NCBI RefSeq assembly: GCF_016909185.1
Contig: NZ_JAFBFH010000014.1
Span: 1-64,000 of the forward strand
DNA from: Siminovitchia thermophila
GTDB lineage: Bacteria; Bacillota; Bacilli; Bacillales; Bacillaceae_C
DNA: 64,000 nt
Direction: 5' to 3'
Shown here: positions 6,640 to 15,053 of the stretch, in pieces
Position numbering within the stretch: the stretch's first letter is position 1
Layout: each line of letters begins with the position of its first letter
Translations under genes and position numbers: made by a program
The notes under the pieces: generated by a model
Told to the model about the DNA's origin: nothing
The model's database searches: none
The model's input: only the letters and a program-made list of their open reading frames with translations

Positions 6640-7197
6640 ATGACAAACTATAAAATCAATATCTGGGTTGGTAATCTTGGAAAATACAATGAAGGTAAAC
6701 TTGTTGGAGATTGGTTTACTCTTCCTCATGACGTTTCGGACATCATGCAAACAATTGGTGTCGCTGACGGTACAGAGTACGAGGAATGGGAGATTTTCGA
6801 TTATGAGAAACATCCATTCGTTAATATTGGCCGTTATTCCAGCATAGGAACGTTGAACGAACTGGCCGAACTCATTCAAGACTTAAGCGAAGAACAGTTG
6901 GAAATCGTGAGGGTCTTGATGGAGCAGAATGTCCTTGGCAGCGATACGGCTGAACATGTTAAAGAAGCCATTGAGGTTGTCAAAAGCGGTGAGGGTACAG
7001 TTTACAGCGTTATCCGCGGATACAACTCCTACAAGGAACTTGCCGAGATGATCGCTGTAGAAAGCGGTTTGATCACGGAAGACAATCCACTGTACGGATA
7101 TATTGATTTCGAATTGTATGCGAATAAACATTTGTTTTTGCATACTACTCACTATCCTGTAAAGGATGGCGTATATGTCGAATGGCTGCACGGTTGA
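6640..7197 (+). CDS. ardA: ArdA antirestriction protein
   Basis: A 185-residue acidic protein with the ArdA signature IWVGNLGKYNEGKLVGDWF at the N-terminus, an acidic central part and the C-terminal region ending YPVKDGVYVEW. ArdA mimics bent B-form DNA and blocks type I restriction enzymes while foreign DNA enters a cell. Length and acidity fit the family. AGAGAGG lies 8 nt before the ATG. It sits in the middle of block A, next to radC, as is common in leading regions of conjugative elements. Confidence 0.9.
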   Translation: MTNYKINIWVGNLGKYNEGKLVGDWFTLPHDVSDIMQTIGVADGTEYEEWEIFDYEKHPFVNIGRYSSIGTLNELAELIQDLSEEQLEIVRVLMEQNVLGSDTAEHVKEAIEVVKSGEGTVYSVIRGYNSYKELAEMIAVESGLITEDNPLYGYIDFELYANKHLFLHTTHYPVKDGVYVEWLHG

Positions 7198-7224
7198 TCT
7201 GACTTTCACTGAATGAATAAAAAC

Positions 7225-7300
7225 TAAAATAAGCCTTCCACAAAGGCAAGTGACATTGTGGCACATGAAACAGGGTGCTGCAATGCACCGTTTCTTGTGG
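7225..7300 (+). repeat. inverted repeat upstream of radC-like gene
   Basis: GGTGC-tgcaat-GCACC (around 7274-7290), flanked by AAACAG and CGTTT, forms a hairpin without a T-run. It may be a processing or regulatory stem rather than a terminator. Confidence 0.4.
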
Positions 7301-7313
7301 AAAGGAGAACATA

Positions 7314-7979
7314 ATGAAAAACAGGAAATATATCGAAGTAGCACGTGAATCCGTGTCTATGTATCCAATGACGGGGAGCGATCTTTCAACAGTCGAGTTA
7401 CAGGAATTACTTGCAGTCTTACTTGGAAGGCAGGCAACTCCTGAACTCACTGGAAATCTTGCTTCAATGGGGATTCGCACTTTGATTGAAATGAGTGTTC
7501 AAGAATTAAAGAACGAAGGACTAACCGAATTGAAAGCTCTTGAATTACACTCGGCATTTCTGCTTGCTAAGAAATTCCGGTCTATAGGCAAAGCGGATTC
7601 TCGTTATACGATCCGTAGTCCTGAAGATGCGGCGAATTTCTTAATGGATGAAATGAAGGACTTAATGCAGGAGCACTTCGTTGCTTTATTACTCAATACA
7701 AGGAATGAAGTTATTGCTAAGAAAACGATCTTCATTGGAAGTCTAAATGCAAGTATCGTTCATCCACGGGAAATCTACAAAGAAGCTATCAAACATTCTG
7801 CTGCTTCAATAATTGTAAGTCACAACCATCCGAGTGGAAACCCAAGTCCGAGCCCGGAAGACATCGATGTGACAGAACGACTTTCCGAAGCCGGAAAAAT
7901 TATGGGTGTAGAACTCCTTGATCACATCATTATCGGGGACCACCAGTTTATTTCTTTAAAAGAAAAAGGGTACATCTAA
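7314..7979 (+). CDS. radC: RadC-family JAB/MPN domain protein
   Basis: A 221-residue protein. An N-terminal helix-hairpin-helix region (TELQELLAVLLG through KNEGLTELKALEL) precedes a JAB metalloprotease-like domain with the signature SHNHPSGNPSPSPED near residues 170-185. That motif holds the zinc ligands and catalytic residues of JAMM enzymes. RadC proteins are common on conjugative elements and phages, but their role in DNA repair is disputed. The ATG at 7314 has AAAGGAG 7 nt upstream. The longer frame from 7275 has no ribosome site. Confidence 0.88.
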   Translation: MKNRKYIEVARESVSMYPMTGSDLSTVELQELLAVLLGRQATPELTGNLASMGIRTLIEMSVQELKNEGLTELKALELHSAFLLAKKFRSIGKADSRYTIRSPEDAANFLMDEMKDLMQEHFVALLLNTRNEVIAKKTIFIGSLNASIVHPREIYKEAIKHSAASIIVSHNHPSGNPSPSPEDIDVTERLSEAGKIMGVELLDHIIIGDHQFISLKEKGYI

Positions 7980-7997
7980 TTCTTAGATTGCTATAAG

Positions 7998-8033
7998 CAA
8001 AAGACATTCTGATTAGATTAGGAATGTCTTTTG
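7998..8033 (+). terminator. intergenic terminator-like hairpin in block A
   Basis: AAAAGACATTC-loop-GAATGTCTTTTG is a strong, almost perfect stem between radC and the next same-direction gene. Confidence 0.75.
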
Positions 8034-8066
8034 TTCTATTCGAAATAAAAAGAGGAGATGGTTTAT

Positions 8067-8261
8067 ATGGTGCTTTTCAATATTGAAAATGATGAAAGGC
8101 TAGTTGAATGCAAGGGATGCGGCGGTCAGACTTTTTTGAACCTAGCGCTATACGATAGGCAGCACAAGAACCATTTTTGTGACGAAGATTGCTTCAAGGA
8201 ATGGGCATACGAAAATGTAGAATTGATTGTTGAGTTTTATCAAAGAATGAATGTTTCGTAA
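8067..8261 (+). CDS. small zinc-finger-like protein
   Basis: A 64-residue protein with CKGCGG near residue 14 and CDEDCF near residue 39, which together give a four-cysteine metal site. The C-terminus is helical. The ATG at 8067 has AGAGGAG 10 nt upstream, while ATG 8058 overlaps that site. The family is unknown. Small zinc proteins of this size often bind nucleic acid or act as adaptors. The next gene starts 14 nt downstream. Confidence 0.6.
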   Translation: MVLFNIENDERLVECKGCGGQTFLNLALYDRQHKNHFCDEDCFKEWAYENVELIVEFYQRMNVS

Positions 8262-8275
8262 GGAGGACTTTTCCA

Positions 8276-8720
8276 ATGGCTAAACGGAAACGGCCCCGCA
8301 ACCGAAAAAACCAAAAAGAGCTGCAAGAAACGGCTGACTATATTATTGCACGTTTAAAGAAAAAAGGCATTGTCATTCAACGCTATGATAGCTACAGTAC
8401 GAACAGTATTTACTTAAAACTGGATTATGGCGTTTCAAATAGCGTTCGGATAAGCGACCATAAGGGCAAAAAAACACCTGTCTTATCGCTACAACATCCT
8501 GACGTGCTGCCCGTATCCGGTATCATCAAAAGATCATAAAGGATTCATTCGCTTTTATGTACCAATAGATGAACGAGATATATTAATTAAAAAGATTCTT
8601 TTTGACCGCGCTGCCAAGATGGATATGTACGGATGGAATAACTACTGTATGTATATGGAAAGGAATCGGCGGGATGGTGAAAGAAAGAAAGGATTCTGGA
8701 AGCAAGCTGTAGTGGTTTGA
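8276..8720 (+). pseudogene. hypothetical gene split by a +1 frameshift
   Basis: The first frame encodes 87 residues (8276-8539) with a very basic N-terminus (MAKRKRPRNRKNQK) and stops soon after QHPDVLPVSG. The +1 frame is open through the overlap and continues coherently to TGA at 8718-8720, with KDHKGFIRFYVPIDERD and then KKGFWKQAVVV. The join lies between about 8495 and 8530. Read together they give a protein of about 147 residues. This is either a real frameshift mutation, a programmed shift, or a sequencing error. No function is recognised. Confidence 0.6.
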
Positions 8721-8760
8721 TGCTCTATTTAAAAATATAAAAATGAAGGGATTGTTTTGA

Positions 8761-9228
8761 ATGGTTATTGAAGTTAAATCTCTCCAACTAAACGAAAATT
8801 TGTTTCTTATTGATGGTGAAATGATAAATGTTTTTTATAAAGAGTTAAGACTTATAGAAAACATTAATAGAGAAAATAACCACGGGAAAATAGAGGGTTA
8901 TATTGATATTGTATATCCTTTTGCTGGTTTGAATCTGCAAATGACTTTTGAAATCTATACAGAAGAAAATGAAGAGGGCGACCTTGATGGTGTATTCAAA
9001 ATCCCTTTTGTTGAAAACAAAATTAGTCTATCTGACATCTATCTTCTTCAACATATGGAAGAAACGTATAGATTTACAGATCAATTGGAATCCGAATATG
9101 AAAAGTGCTTATGCGGTGGTTATATGATGCCGATGTATGAGGAGTTTCCTGATTGGATTACGTTTTGCAACAGATGTGATAGTAGAAGTGAAAACACATT
9201 TGCTTCTCCAATTAAAGAGCCCTGTTAA
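8761..9228 (+). CDS. hypothetical protein with C-terminal zinc ribbon
   Basis: A 155-residue acidic protein. The first 110 residues look like a beta-rich domain. The last 40 residues carry C-L-C-G and C-N-R-C, a zinc-ribbon-like pair. 'atgaagggattgttttgaATG' gives AAGGGA 11 nt from the start. I do not recognise the family. Its base composition is more AT-rich than neighbouring primase and radC, suggesting a separate origin within the block. Confidence 0.6.
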   Translation: MVIEVKSLQLNENLFLIDGEMINVFYKELRLIENINRENNHGKIEGYIDIVYPFAGLNLQMTFEIYTEENEEGDLDGVFKIPFVENKISLSDIYLLQHMEETYRFTDQLESEYEKCLCGGYMMPMYEEFPDWITFCNRCDSRSENTFASPIKEPC

Positions 9229-9270
9229 CACTTACTCTAAAAAAATACAAACTGAAAGAGGTTTTGTAAA

Positions 9271-9684
9271 ATGACAAACGCAATGAATTGGACTCCTTCC
9301 GGCACGATCAATTACGGGGGATTGACCGATAAGGAACAGATGGGCATAGCATTTCTTGTTTCGAAAGGTTATACAAACGGTTCGATTGATGGGCTTCACT
9401 GGAAATTAGATTGCCAGTCTGCATTGGATGACAGCGGCTTGGAAATGGTTGCGGAGTTGCTCGATCAGGGGTATACGAGCGGCCATTATCCAACGTGGCA
9501 GTTGACGTTCAACCGCCAAAGCGGATTGGATCATGAAATCGAAAAAGTGATGCGAAATCATGTTGCGAAAGCAAATCTTGATTTAAGTGAAGAGCAATTT
9601 AAGAGTGCACTGACCGGTGTTTTGTTCCAGCTGAACATAACACTAAATGAAGCGATTGCCGATGCACTATCGGCTTCAAAGTAA
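9271..9684 (+). CDS. hypothetical protein
   Basis: A 137-residue protein with a Gly/Asp-rich N-terminal half (a possible small beta domain with GYTNGSIDG and a similar GYTSGHYP) and a helical C-terminal half. The two GY(T)xG segments, at about residues 33 and 69, may be an internal repeat of roughly 36 residues. The ribosome site GAAAGAGG is 10 nt before the ATG. The family is unknown. It precedes the primase gene and is separated from it by a terminator-like hairpin. Confidence 0.6.
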   Translation: MTNAMNWTPSGTINYGGLTDKEQMGIAFLVSKGYTNGSIDGLHWKLDCQSALDDSGLEMVAELLDQGYTSGHYPTWQLTFNRQSGLDHEIEKVMRNHVAKANLDLSEEQFKSALTGVLFQLNITLNEAIADALSASK

Positions 9685-9691
9685 AATGAGA

Positions 9692-9730
9692 CAAAATCGG
9701 ATGGTTAATATAGACCGTCCGATTTGTTTT
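9692..9730 (+). terminator. intergenic terminator-like hairpin in block A
   Basis: AAATCGGAtGGT-loop-ACCgTCCGATTT with a T-run lies directly before the primase ribosome site. Confidence 0.7.
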
Positions 9731-9747
9731 TGGAAGGAGAAATTTTA

Positions 9748-10770
9748 ATGGATGAATTTGCACAATCGTTCAAAGGAAAATCAGAAAGAGCAAAACAATA
9801 CAAACAGTATGTAGAACTGTATCGTTTCGTTACAACCTTTTATCATCACATGTTGATTAATACACAAGAAGGGGAACGAGCTTTTAAATACTTGTTGGGC
9901 CGCGGGTTCACAAAAGAAACGATCATTCGATTCAATCTTGGTTGGTCGCACCAAAGCGACATGCTGCGAAAGTTGTTGCTCGCGCACGGCCATGATAAGG
10001 ATCAATGTGAAGCATTTGGTTTGTTGAAGCCGGACAAGCGTCGGAATGGAATGCGTACTGGACTTCTCCATAATCGTATTGTATTCCCTATAACAAACGG
10101 AATAGGTGAGGTCGTCGCCTTTTCAGGACGGGTCCTGCCGGGAGATACGCACCCTGCAAAATACCTTAATACGCCGGACACGCCGTTTTTCCAAAAAGGA
10201 GAAATCCTGTTCAATATGAATGCGGCATTAGCTTCAATTAAAAGCCACGGCTATGCTATCCTGTTCGAGGGCTATCTTGATACAATGGCGGCAGTGCAGG
10301 GGAAATTGGAAAACACCACATCCGTCATGGGTACATCCCTAACGATCGATCAAATTGAAAAATTAAGCGAATGCACGGATCGAGTTGTTGTCTGTTATGA
10401 CGGCGATGAAGCAGGGATGGAATCTGCAAGAAGGATCGGAGAAACCTTGATAGAGCATGGAATCGACGTTCGGTTATCACTGCTGCCGAAAGGTATTGAT
10501 CCTCATGAGTACATTACAGAAAAAGGGATAGAATCTTTCCGTAAGGACATTATCGCGAAATCCGTTTCTTTCCTTGCCTTTTGTAAGGAATACGCAAAAC
10601 GTTCGACCGATTTTGCTTCGGAACCGGGCAAACTTCGCTATGCAAATAACGTGCTCGATGAATTTACTGTGGGAAAGTTGGCAGGGAATGACAAACGTCT
10701 TCTTTACGAACTTGCTTCGGAAGTAGGCGTGTCAATGGATGTCGTTCGGGAACTATACAGGAAGTCATAA
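9748..10770 (+). CDS. DnaG-like primase lacking the zinc-binding domain
   Basis: A 340-residue protein matching the DnaG RNA polymerase core. It has an N-terminal helical part ending YLLGRGF, then LHNRIVFPITNGIGEVVAFSGR, PAKYLNTPDTPFF and a TOPRIM domain with FEGYLD (catalytic Glu) and CYDGDEAG (metal-binding Asp pair). The N-terminal zinc ribbon of cellular DnaG and its C-terminal helicase-binding domain are missing. Such short primases occur on plasmids, phages and conjugative elements and may prime the transferred strand. The ATG at 9748 has GGAAGGAG 8 nt upstream. Confidence 0.88.
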   Translation: MDEFAQSFKGKSERAKQYKQYVELYRFVTTFYHHMLINTQEGERAFKYLLGRGFTKETIIRFNLGWSHQSDMLRKLLLAHGHDKDQCEAFGLLKPDKRRNGMRTGLLHNRIVFPITNGIGEVVAFSGRVLPGDTHPAKYLNTPDTPFFQKGEILFNMNAALASIKSHGYAILFEGYLDTMAAVQGKLENTTSVMGTSLTIDQIEKLSECTDRVVVCYDGDEAGMESARRIGETLIEHGIDVRLSLLPKGIDPHEYITEKGIESFRKDIIAKSVSFLAFCKEYAKRSTDFASEPGKLRYANNVLDEFTVGKLAGNDKRLLYELASEVGVSMDVVRELYRKS

Positions 10771-10795
10771 AATAAAAATTGGAAGGAAGATGGAT

Positions 10796-10999
10796 TTGAC
10801 ACTTTTAAAAGAAGAAATGACAACTGGTGAAATGACGGATGCTTTGGTTCAAAAAGGACTACTGGATTTGAATGTCGATGAGTTGGAGGATGTTTTTGAT
10901 TTCGAACGCCAATTCGCGGCTGTTGATCAGTACGCCGGAACGTTAGGATACCATTACGATGAGCAAAATAACATATATGTCCGTAATGATGAGGAATGA
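10796..10999 (+). CDS. small acidic hypothetical protein
   Basis: A 67-residue acidic helical protein. GGAAGGA at 10781-10787 is 8 nt before the TTG at 10796. An ATG at 10790 is in frame but only 2 nt from that site. The family is unknown. It is the last gene of block A and starts 25 nt after the primase stop. Confidence 0.6.
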   Translation: MTLLKEEMTTGEMTDALVQKGLLDLNVDELEDVFDFERQFAAVDQYAGTLGYHYDEQNNIYVRNDEE

Positions 11000-11002
11000 A
11001 AT

Positions 11003-11040
11003 AAAACGATCTATCCTTTTTGGGGTAGGTCGTTTTTTAT
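11003..11040 (+). terminator. terminator at end of block A
   Basis: AAACGATCtatcctttttggggtagGTCGTTTTTTATT: a stem AACGA(T)C/G(G)TCGTT with a T-run closes the block, just before the promoter of leader B. Confidence 0.65.
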
Positions 11041-11099
11041 TCGTTGAAATTAAAATGAAACACATTTTGAATATAGTTATCTATATGTTACACATTATG

Positions 11100-11128
11100 T
11101 TGATAAAGGAGGGGGTCTTTGCTATACT
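11100..11128 (+). promoter_or_regulatory. sigma-A promoter of leader B
   Basis: TTGATA (11100-11105), 17 nt, TATACT (11123-11128), with TGC before the -10. The upstream ACACATT string occurs twice (about 11061 and 11091). Confidence 0.8.
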
Positions 11129-11390
11129 ACAGGTATACTATTTTGTTTTTGAGTCGCCTTTCTATCCTCATTATTTTTTATGAGTTTATGGCGGAAGCTG
11201 TCAGATCCGTGCGTTGCATGGAAGATTCGGCACAAATTGAAACGCCTTTGGATTCTTTATTTAGAAACGCTAGGCAGACTATTTAAGTCAAAAATTGCAA
11301 TTGCATATTAATTACGTTTGGTATTTACGCCTATGTGCGTTAAATATATTTAAAAGCTGATTGGTTCCTTTGGGATAATCGGCTTTTTTG
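11129..11390 (+). ncRNA. structured leader RNA, copy B
   Basis: The second copy of the leader described at 4543. The outer stem is AGTCGCC/GGC-a-GACT, the conserved block is GGAAGATTCGGCACAAA (about 11220), the next stem is CGCCT...TTCT/AGAA...AGGC, then AATTGCAATTGCA, the small hairpin ACGC-ctatgt-GCGT with TAAATATAT, and the terminal hairpin GCTGATT/AATCGGC with T6. Pairing is kept while bases change relative to copies A and C. It heads the block 11428-18365. Confidence 0.7.
11356..11390 (+). terminator. terminator or attenuator hairpin ending leader B
   Basis: GCTGATT-loop with TTCC/GGGA-AATCGGC then TTTTTT, matching the terminal hairpins of leaders A and C. Confidence 0.75.
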
Positions 11391-11427
11391 TTGTTTAAAA
11401 GTACTTATAGAAAAGGAGTTGGTTTTC

Positions 11428-11757
11428 ATGCTGCGGCAGGAAACAGTAAGTAAACAAGAAACGGTAAATAAAAAAGGAGAGTGTGCTACTATGAAAGTTT
11501 TTCAGCATGTTTCTTTGGAGGAACTTAAAGCAAATGGGCTTCCGACATTCAATCTGGGCGAACACTATGTCTTCCGGCCAGACACGAAGCAGAACGAGAC
11601 AATTGTTATTGATCTCGGGAACGGGAAGTATATGACCGTTTGTATCATGCCTGGGGCAGATAACATTGATGTTAAGTTTCACGGAAAGCATAAATGTGTG
11701 ATACATGAAATGCCAAATAATGAGTCTGGAATCCATGCGTTTTATGATTGGAAATAA
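11428..11757 (+). CDS. hypothetical protein, first gene of block B
   Basis: A 109-residue protein. The first 20 residues are low-complexity and polar (QETVSKQETVNKKG). The rest is a small beta-rich domain. ATG 11428 has AAAAGGAG 9 nt upstream. ATG 11491 also has AAAAAAGGAG about 11 nt upstream, so the shorter form of 88 residues is possible and may be the real product. The family is unknown. Confidence 0.55.
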   Translation: MLRQETVSKQETVNKKGECATMKVFQHVSLEELKANGLPTFNLGEHYVFRPDTKQNETIVIDLGNGKYMTVCIMPGADNIDVKFHGKHKCVIHEMPNNESGIHAFYDWK

Positions 11758-11774
11758 CAACAGATTGTTTTCTT

Positions 11775-11821
11775 AAAAAGATCAGTTTCAGCGGGTATCA
11801 CCGTTGTTCTGGTCTTTTTCT
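11775..11821 (+). terminator. intergenic terminator-like hairpin in block B
   Basis: AAAGATCAG...CGG-loop-CCG...CTGGTCTTTTTC, followed by TTTTTAAAA and the next ribosome site. Confidence 0.65.
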
Positions 11822-11856
11822 TTTTAAAATTTATCTGAAAAAGGAGATTGGTTTAA

Positions 11857-12204
11857 ATGAGTTCAAAAAAAGAGTTCTATCTTTTGGTTGAAGCGGTGAG
11901 AGGTTCGGAAGGCAAGCGGTTCTTGGAGGTCAATACAAAAATCGTTTTGTTTGAAGGCGGAGGAATGGAAGAGAAATTGTCGTTCTTCTATAACGCCATT
12001 GATTGTCGCACATTCGACATCATTCAATACAACCCGGTTCTTGACCTTGTCGTAGACGATGAAGGCTTATTCGTGAGCGGTAACCCCGTATTTGAATTTA
12101 AAAACGGCATTCAAATAGTCGGTTCTTTCCTTGTCGGTCGTCAAGTCATGACAAAGGAAGGGCTTGAGACTGTCGGTTTCCCAAGCGAAAAAGGCTTTGT
12201 ATGA
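11857..12204 (+). CDS. DUF3846-like protein
   Basis: A 115-residue protein. The segment AIDCRTFDIIQYNPVL, then VVDDEGLFVSGNP, then GIQIVGSFLVGR, matches the DUF3846 pattern of small proteins carried by phages and conjugative elements. Their function is unknown. AAAGGAG lies 10 nt before the ATG. It sits in the second gene position of block B. Confidence 0.6.
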   Translation: MSSKKEFYLLVEAVRGSEGKRFLEVNTKIVLFEGGGMEEKLSFFYNAIDCRTFDIIQYNPVLDLVVDDEGLFVSGNPVFEFKNGIQIVGSFLVGRQVMTKEGLETVGFPSEKGFV

Positions 12205-12315
12205 ACAACTCCGAAAAGATCAACTTGTGTTCAAGGTGATCGGTGTTACATCATAAAGTTTCTCTTTAGTGGCTCTTGTATCTGTGCAGCAGGATATACG
12301 AAAGGGGCATATAAA

Positions 12316-13515
12316 ATGGGCAGCAATAAAGGATACGATTTAGTTGGAAAAACATTCGAACGACTAACTGTTCTAAAAGATACGGGTAAAAGACATCCAA
12401 AGCAAGGAAAAGTATGGCTTTGCCGCTGTAAGTGTACAAGCCTCACGGAAGCAACAACAACCCATTTGAAATGGGGGAATAAAAAAAGTTGCGGATGCTT
12501 GGCAAAAGAAACCGTACGAAAGAATGCTATGAAAAGAAGGGCTATTCGAAAGGAAAAGAAACCTGTTTTTAAAGTTTCTAAACCTAAAAGAGGACAGGCT
12601 AAACAAAAACAGATTTCGGATCAAGCTACTTTTGTTATCCCGGATGAATTGAGGGATGTTCCTTATCAAATGGTCGAAGATGGTCTGTTTCAGGTTTTCG
12701 AGAATGGAAGAATCTTTCGTCATACACCACGTCAGAGTTCTGAATGTATAGTACATGATTCGAACGGATACAAAGTGGTTTCAGCGAGTGTAGATGGTAC
12801 ACAAAAGCATTTTTATGTTCATCGTTTATTAGCACAAGCTTTTATCCCGAACCCTGAACAAAAACCAGTTGTTTCATTCAAAGACGAAAATAGGGGAAAC
12901 ATTTCACTCGATAACCTCATCTGGGAAACTCATGAGGAACGTGCTATAAAAATGTACAAAACAGGAAAGTTTGATCCTCGAAGACACTTGGAAACCTGCA
13001 AACAATGTGGCAGTGGAACTCGTAACAAAAGCGGTATATGTAGTAAATGTGAATACGATAACCTTTCGAAGGAAAAACGCAAAGAACGGATTTCTGAAAG
13101 GATTTCCAGCTATTCCGACATTCCGATTGACCTTTGCACACCAAGTCAGCAAAGAGTCATCCTCCTATTACGGGAAGGATTGAACGGGGCAGAAGTCGCA
13201 AAAAAGTTAGGCGTATCAAGGCAAGCTGTAGATAGTGCCGTTAAAACCGCGAGAAGAAGAGTTCAACGCCTTTCCCGATTGGAAATAGAAAAAAAGGATC
13301 GTAAGAAAAATTTAAATCAAAAACCAGATGATATGAGCAAAATAAAATGGTTACGGAAGTTAAACGGTTTAACGCAACAGGATATGGCGGAATTGCTTGA
13401 TATAACATCCTCTTCCTATTCTCAAAAGGAACGAGAAATTACACCGTTCTCCGTATCCGAAGCGATAATACTTGCTGACTTTTTCGATGAGACAGTCGAG
13501 AGTTTATTTAACTAA
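12316..13515 (+). CDS. multidomain DNA-binding fusion with decayed HNH-like core
   Basis: A 399-residue protein with several modules. Residues 10-66 form a Cys-containing module (GKTFERLTVL, CRCKC, KSCGCL) seen in phage and homing-endonuclease proteins. Residues 120-205 resemble a NUMOD4/HNH homing endonuclease (YVHRLLAQAFIPNPEQKP, NISLDNLIWETHEE). The usual Asn-His pair of HNH is replaced by VSFKDE, so nuclease activity is doubtful. Residues 215-235 carry a CxxC...CxxC ribbon. Residues 260-305 form a sigma region-4-like helix-turn-helix (GAEVAKKLGVSRQAVDSAV). The C-terminus is an XRE-type domain (TQQDMAELLD). It looks like a homing nuclease turned regulator. Confidence 0.7.
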   Translation: MGSNKGYDLVGKTFERLTVLKDTGKRHPKQGKVWLCRCKCTSLTEATTTHLKWGNKKSCGCLAKETVRKNAMKRRAIRKEKKPVFKVSKPKRGQAKQKQISDQATFVIPDELRDVPYQMVEDGLFQVFENGRIFRHTPRQSSECIVHDSNGYKVVSASVDGTQKHFYVHRLLAQAFIPNPEQKPVVSFKDENRGNISLDNLIWETHEERAIKMYKTGKFDPRRHLETCKQCGSGTRNKSGICSKCEYDNLSKEKRKERISERISSYSDIPIDLCTPSQQRVILLLREGLNGAEVAKKLGVSRQAVDSAVKTARRRVQRLSRLEIEKKDRKKNLNQKPDDMSKIKWLRKLNGLTQQDMAELLDITSSSYSQKEREITPFSVSEAIILADFFDETVESLFN

Positions 13516-13533
13516 AATTTGGAGGGGTTTAAC

Positions 13534-14412
13534 TTGAAATCTATAATTAGTTATCCAGAACGTGGACATTGGGGCAATTCTGCCTATCGGGGGAATTGTA
13601 GTGGTCACGTTATTAAAGATTTGTTGCAACAATTCTTTCCTAACACAATACCAAAAAGGTTCGTAGAAGTCTTTTCAGGCGGGGGAACAGGGCAGGACGT
13701 TGCAAAGGAATTAGGCATAACGAATAGTGTTCATTTGGATTTGAATACAGGATGGAATGCTTTGAAAGATGAGATTCCATTTGGTTCGGATTTTGTCTTT
13801 TCACATCCACCGTATTGGAGCATCATACAATATGAATTTCAACGGGGTTCCTATGATCCTGACGATCTATCAAACGTCATGAGTTATGAGGAATTTATTG
13901 AGAAATTGGACAAGGTGAATGCTAAAATCTATCAATCCTTGATGAATGGAGGTCGCCATGCTTTTTTGGTCGGGGATGTCCGGCGAAAAGGGCGTTACTA
14001 CTCCATCATTAAGGATATGACATGGTTCGGTAGTTTGGAGTCGCATATCATCAAGGCACAGCACAATTGCCTATCAGATTCCAAGCAATATGCCAATAAC
14101 AACTTTGTACCAATCGTCCATGAGCACCTTCTTGTTTTCAAGAAAAACCATGTATGGATGGTACAAATGAAAAACACTGTCACCAAAACATTCGACTTAC
14201 GACAGTTCAATAACATTACATGGCGTGATTTGGTACAAGGAGCTGTGGAATGGTTGGGCGGTCAAGCGAAGTTGGAGCAGATTTACAAAGTGATTGAGGG
14301 TAGCAAGAAAACTGTAAAGAACAAGCACTGGAAGGAAAAAATCCGTCAGACATTGCAGATGCATGATGATTTCGTTTCTATCGAGCGTGGTGTTTGGGGA
14401 TTGAATTATTGA
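13534..14412 (+). CDS. orphan DNA N6-adenine/N4-cytosine-type methyltransferase
   Basis: A 292-residue SAM-dependent methyltransferase. Motif I is FVEVFSGGGTG (near residue 45) and motif IV is SHPPYW (near residue 88), the PPY/W signature of amino-methylating DNA enzymes, here with Ser-His in place of the usual Asp. The C-terminal part is basic. No restriction nuclease is adjacent, so it is an orphan that may protect the element from host restriction. The TTG at 13534 has GGAGGGG about 7 nt upstream. The target sequence cannot be read from the gene. Confidence 0.75.
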   Translation: MKSIISYPERGHWGNSAYRGNCSGHVIKDLLQQFFPNTIPKRFVEVFSGGGTGQDVAKELGITNSVHLDLNTGWNALKDEIPFGSDFVFSHPPYWSIIQYEFQRGSYDPDDLSNVMSYEEFIEKLDKVNAKIYQSLMNGGRHAFLVGDVRRKGRYYSIIKDMTWFGSLESHIIKAQHNCLSDSKQYANNNFVPIVHEHLLVFKKNHVWMVQMKNTVTKTFDLRQFNNITWRDLVQGAVEWLGGQAKLEQIYKVIEGSKKTVKNKHWKEKIRQTLQMHDDFVSIERGVWGLNY

Positions 14413-14428
14413 AAAGGAGAGATTTATT

Positions 14429-14962
14429 ATGAAAAAACATACACTCGAAAATGAACATATTAAAAGTGTTTTATTTGTTATTCAGATGTTACAAGAAAAG
14501 AAAATGTTCCGAAAGGATGTTGTTTGGTCGGACGAAATAAATAATTTGATAGTTTGTATGGGATTGGCTGATTTATGGCGAAATCAGAAAGGCATTCTTA
14601 ATGAAGAAGAAAAAAACGATATTGAAATTTTTGCGGAACGGTTTTTGTTGGATCGTTATGGTCATGATTTATATTTTTGGCTTGCAGAAAATGAGGATGA
14701 AGAAGTTCAAGTCAAAATCAGCAAAATTCGAAGTGTGTGCGATTCGACGAATTTCATTTTGATCCGTTCTGACTTAAATGATAAACAAAATGAAATGGAA
14801 ATTGAAGTAGTCATTTTGGTAGATGAGGATAAAAATAAACCGGATCGAATTATGTATAGGGTCTTGTTTAATAACATTCTTCAAGGTTCCTACGATAATC
14901 TTAACGATGCTTATAATCTTTATCGTAAAAAAATCCGTGAGTTAAGCGGAATTAAAGAGTGA
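14429..14962 (+). CDS. hypothetical helical protein
   Basis: A 177-residue acidic protein, helical in the first 90 residues with a beta-rich segment after residue 115. I do not recognise the family. AAAGGAG lies 11 nt before the ATG, 16 nt after the methyltransferase stop. It may be a partner of that enzyme, but nothing in the sequence proves this. Confidence 0.6.
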   Translation: MKKHTLENEHIKSVLFVIQMLQEKKMFRKDVVWSDEINNLIVCMGLADLWRNQKGILNEEEKNDIEIFAERFLLDRYGHDLYFWLAENEDEEVQVKISKIRSVCDSTNFILIRSDLNDKQNEMEIEVVILVDEDKNKPDRIMYRVLFNNILQGSYDNLNDAYNLYRKKIRELSGIKE

Positions 14963-14966
14963 TAAA

Positions 14967-15013
14967 TAAAAAGGATTGTTGCAAAGATTGTTCTGTGCTG
15001 CGGTCTTTTTTTC
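14967..15013 (+). terminator. intergenic terminator-like hairpin in block B
   Basis: AAAGGATTG...TGCGGTCTTTTTTT: an imperfect stem with a seven-T run before the next gene. Confidence 0.5.
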
Positions 15014-15053
15014 TAGTTAAACAAACTAGTATAAAAAAATGAGGTGCTGCGAA

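Noticed and set aside
7225-7300. Riboswitch before radC
   Set aside because: Only one short inverted repeat is visible, with no conserved aptamer core or T-run.
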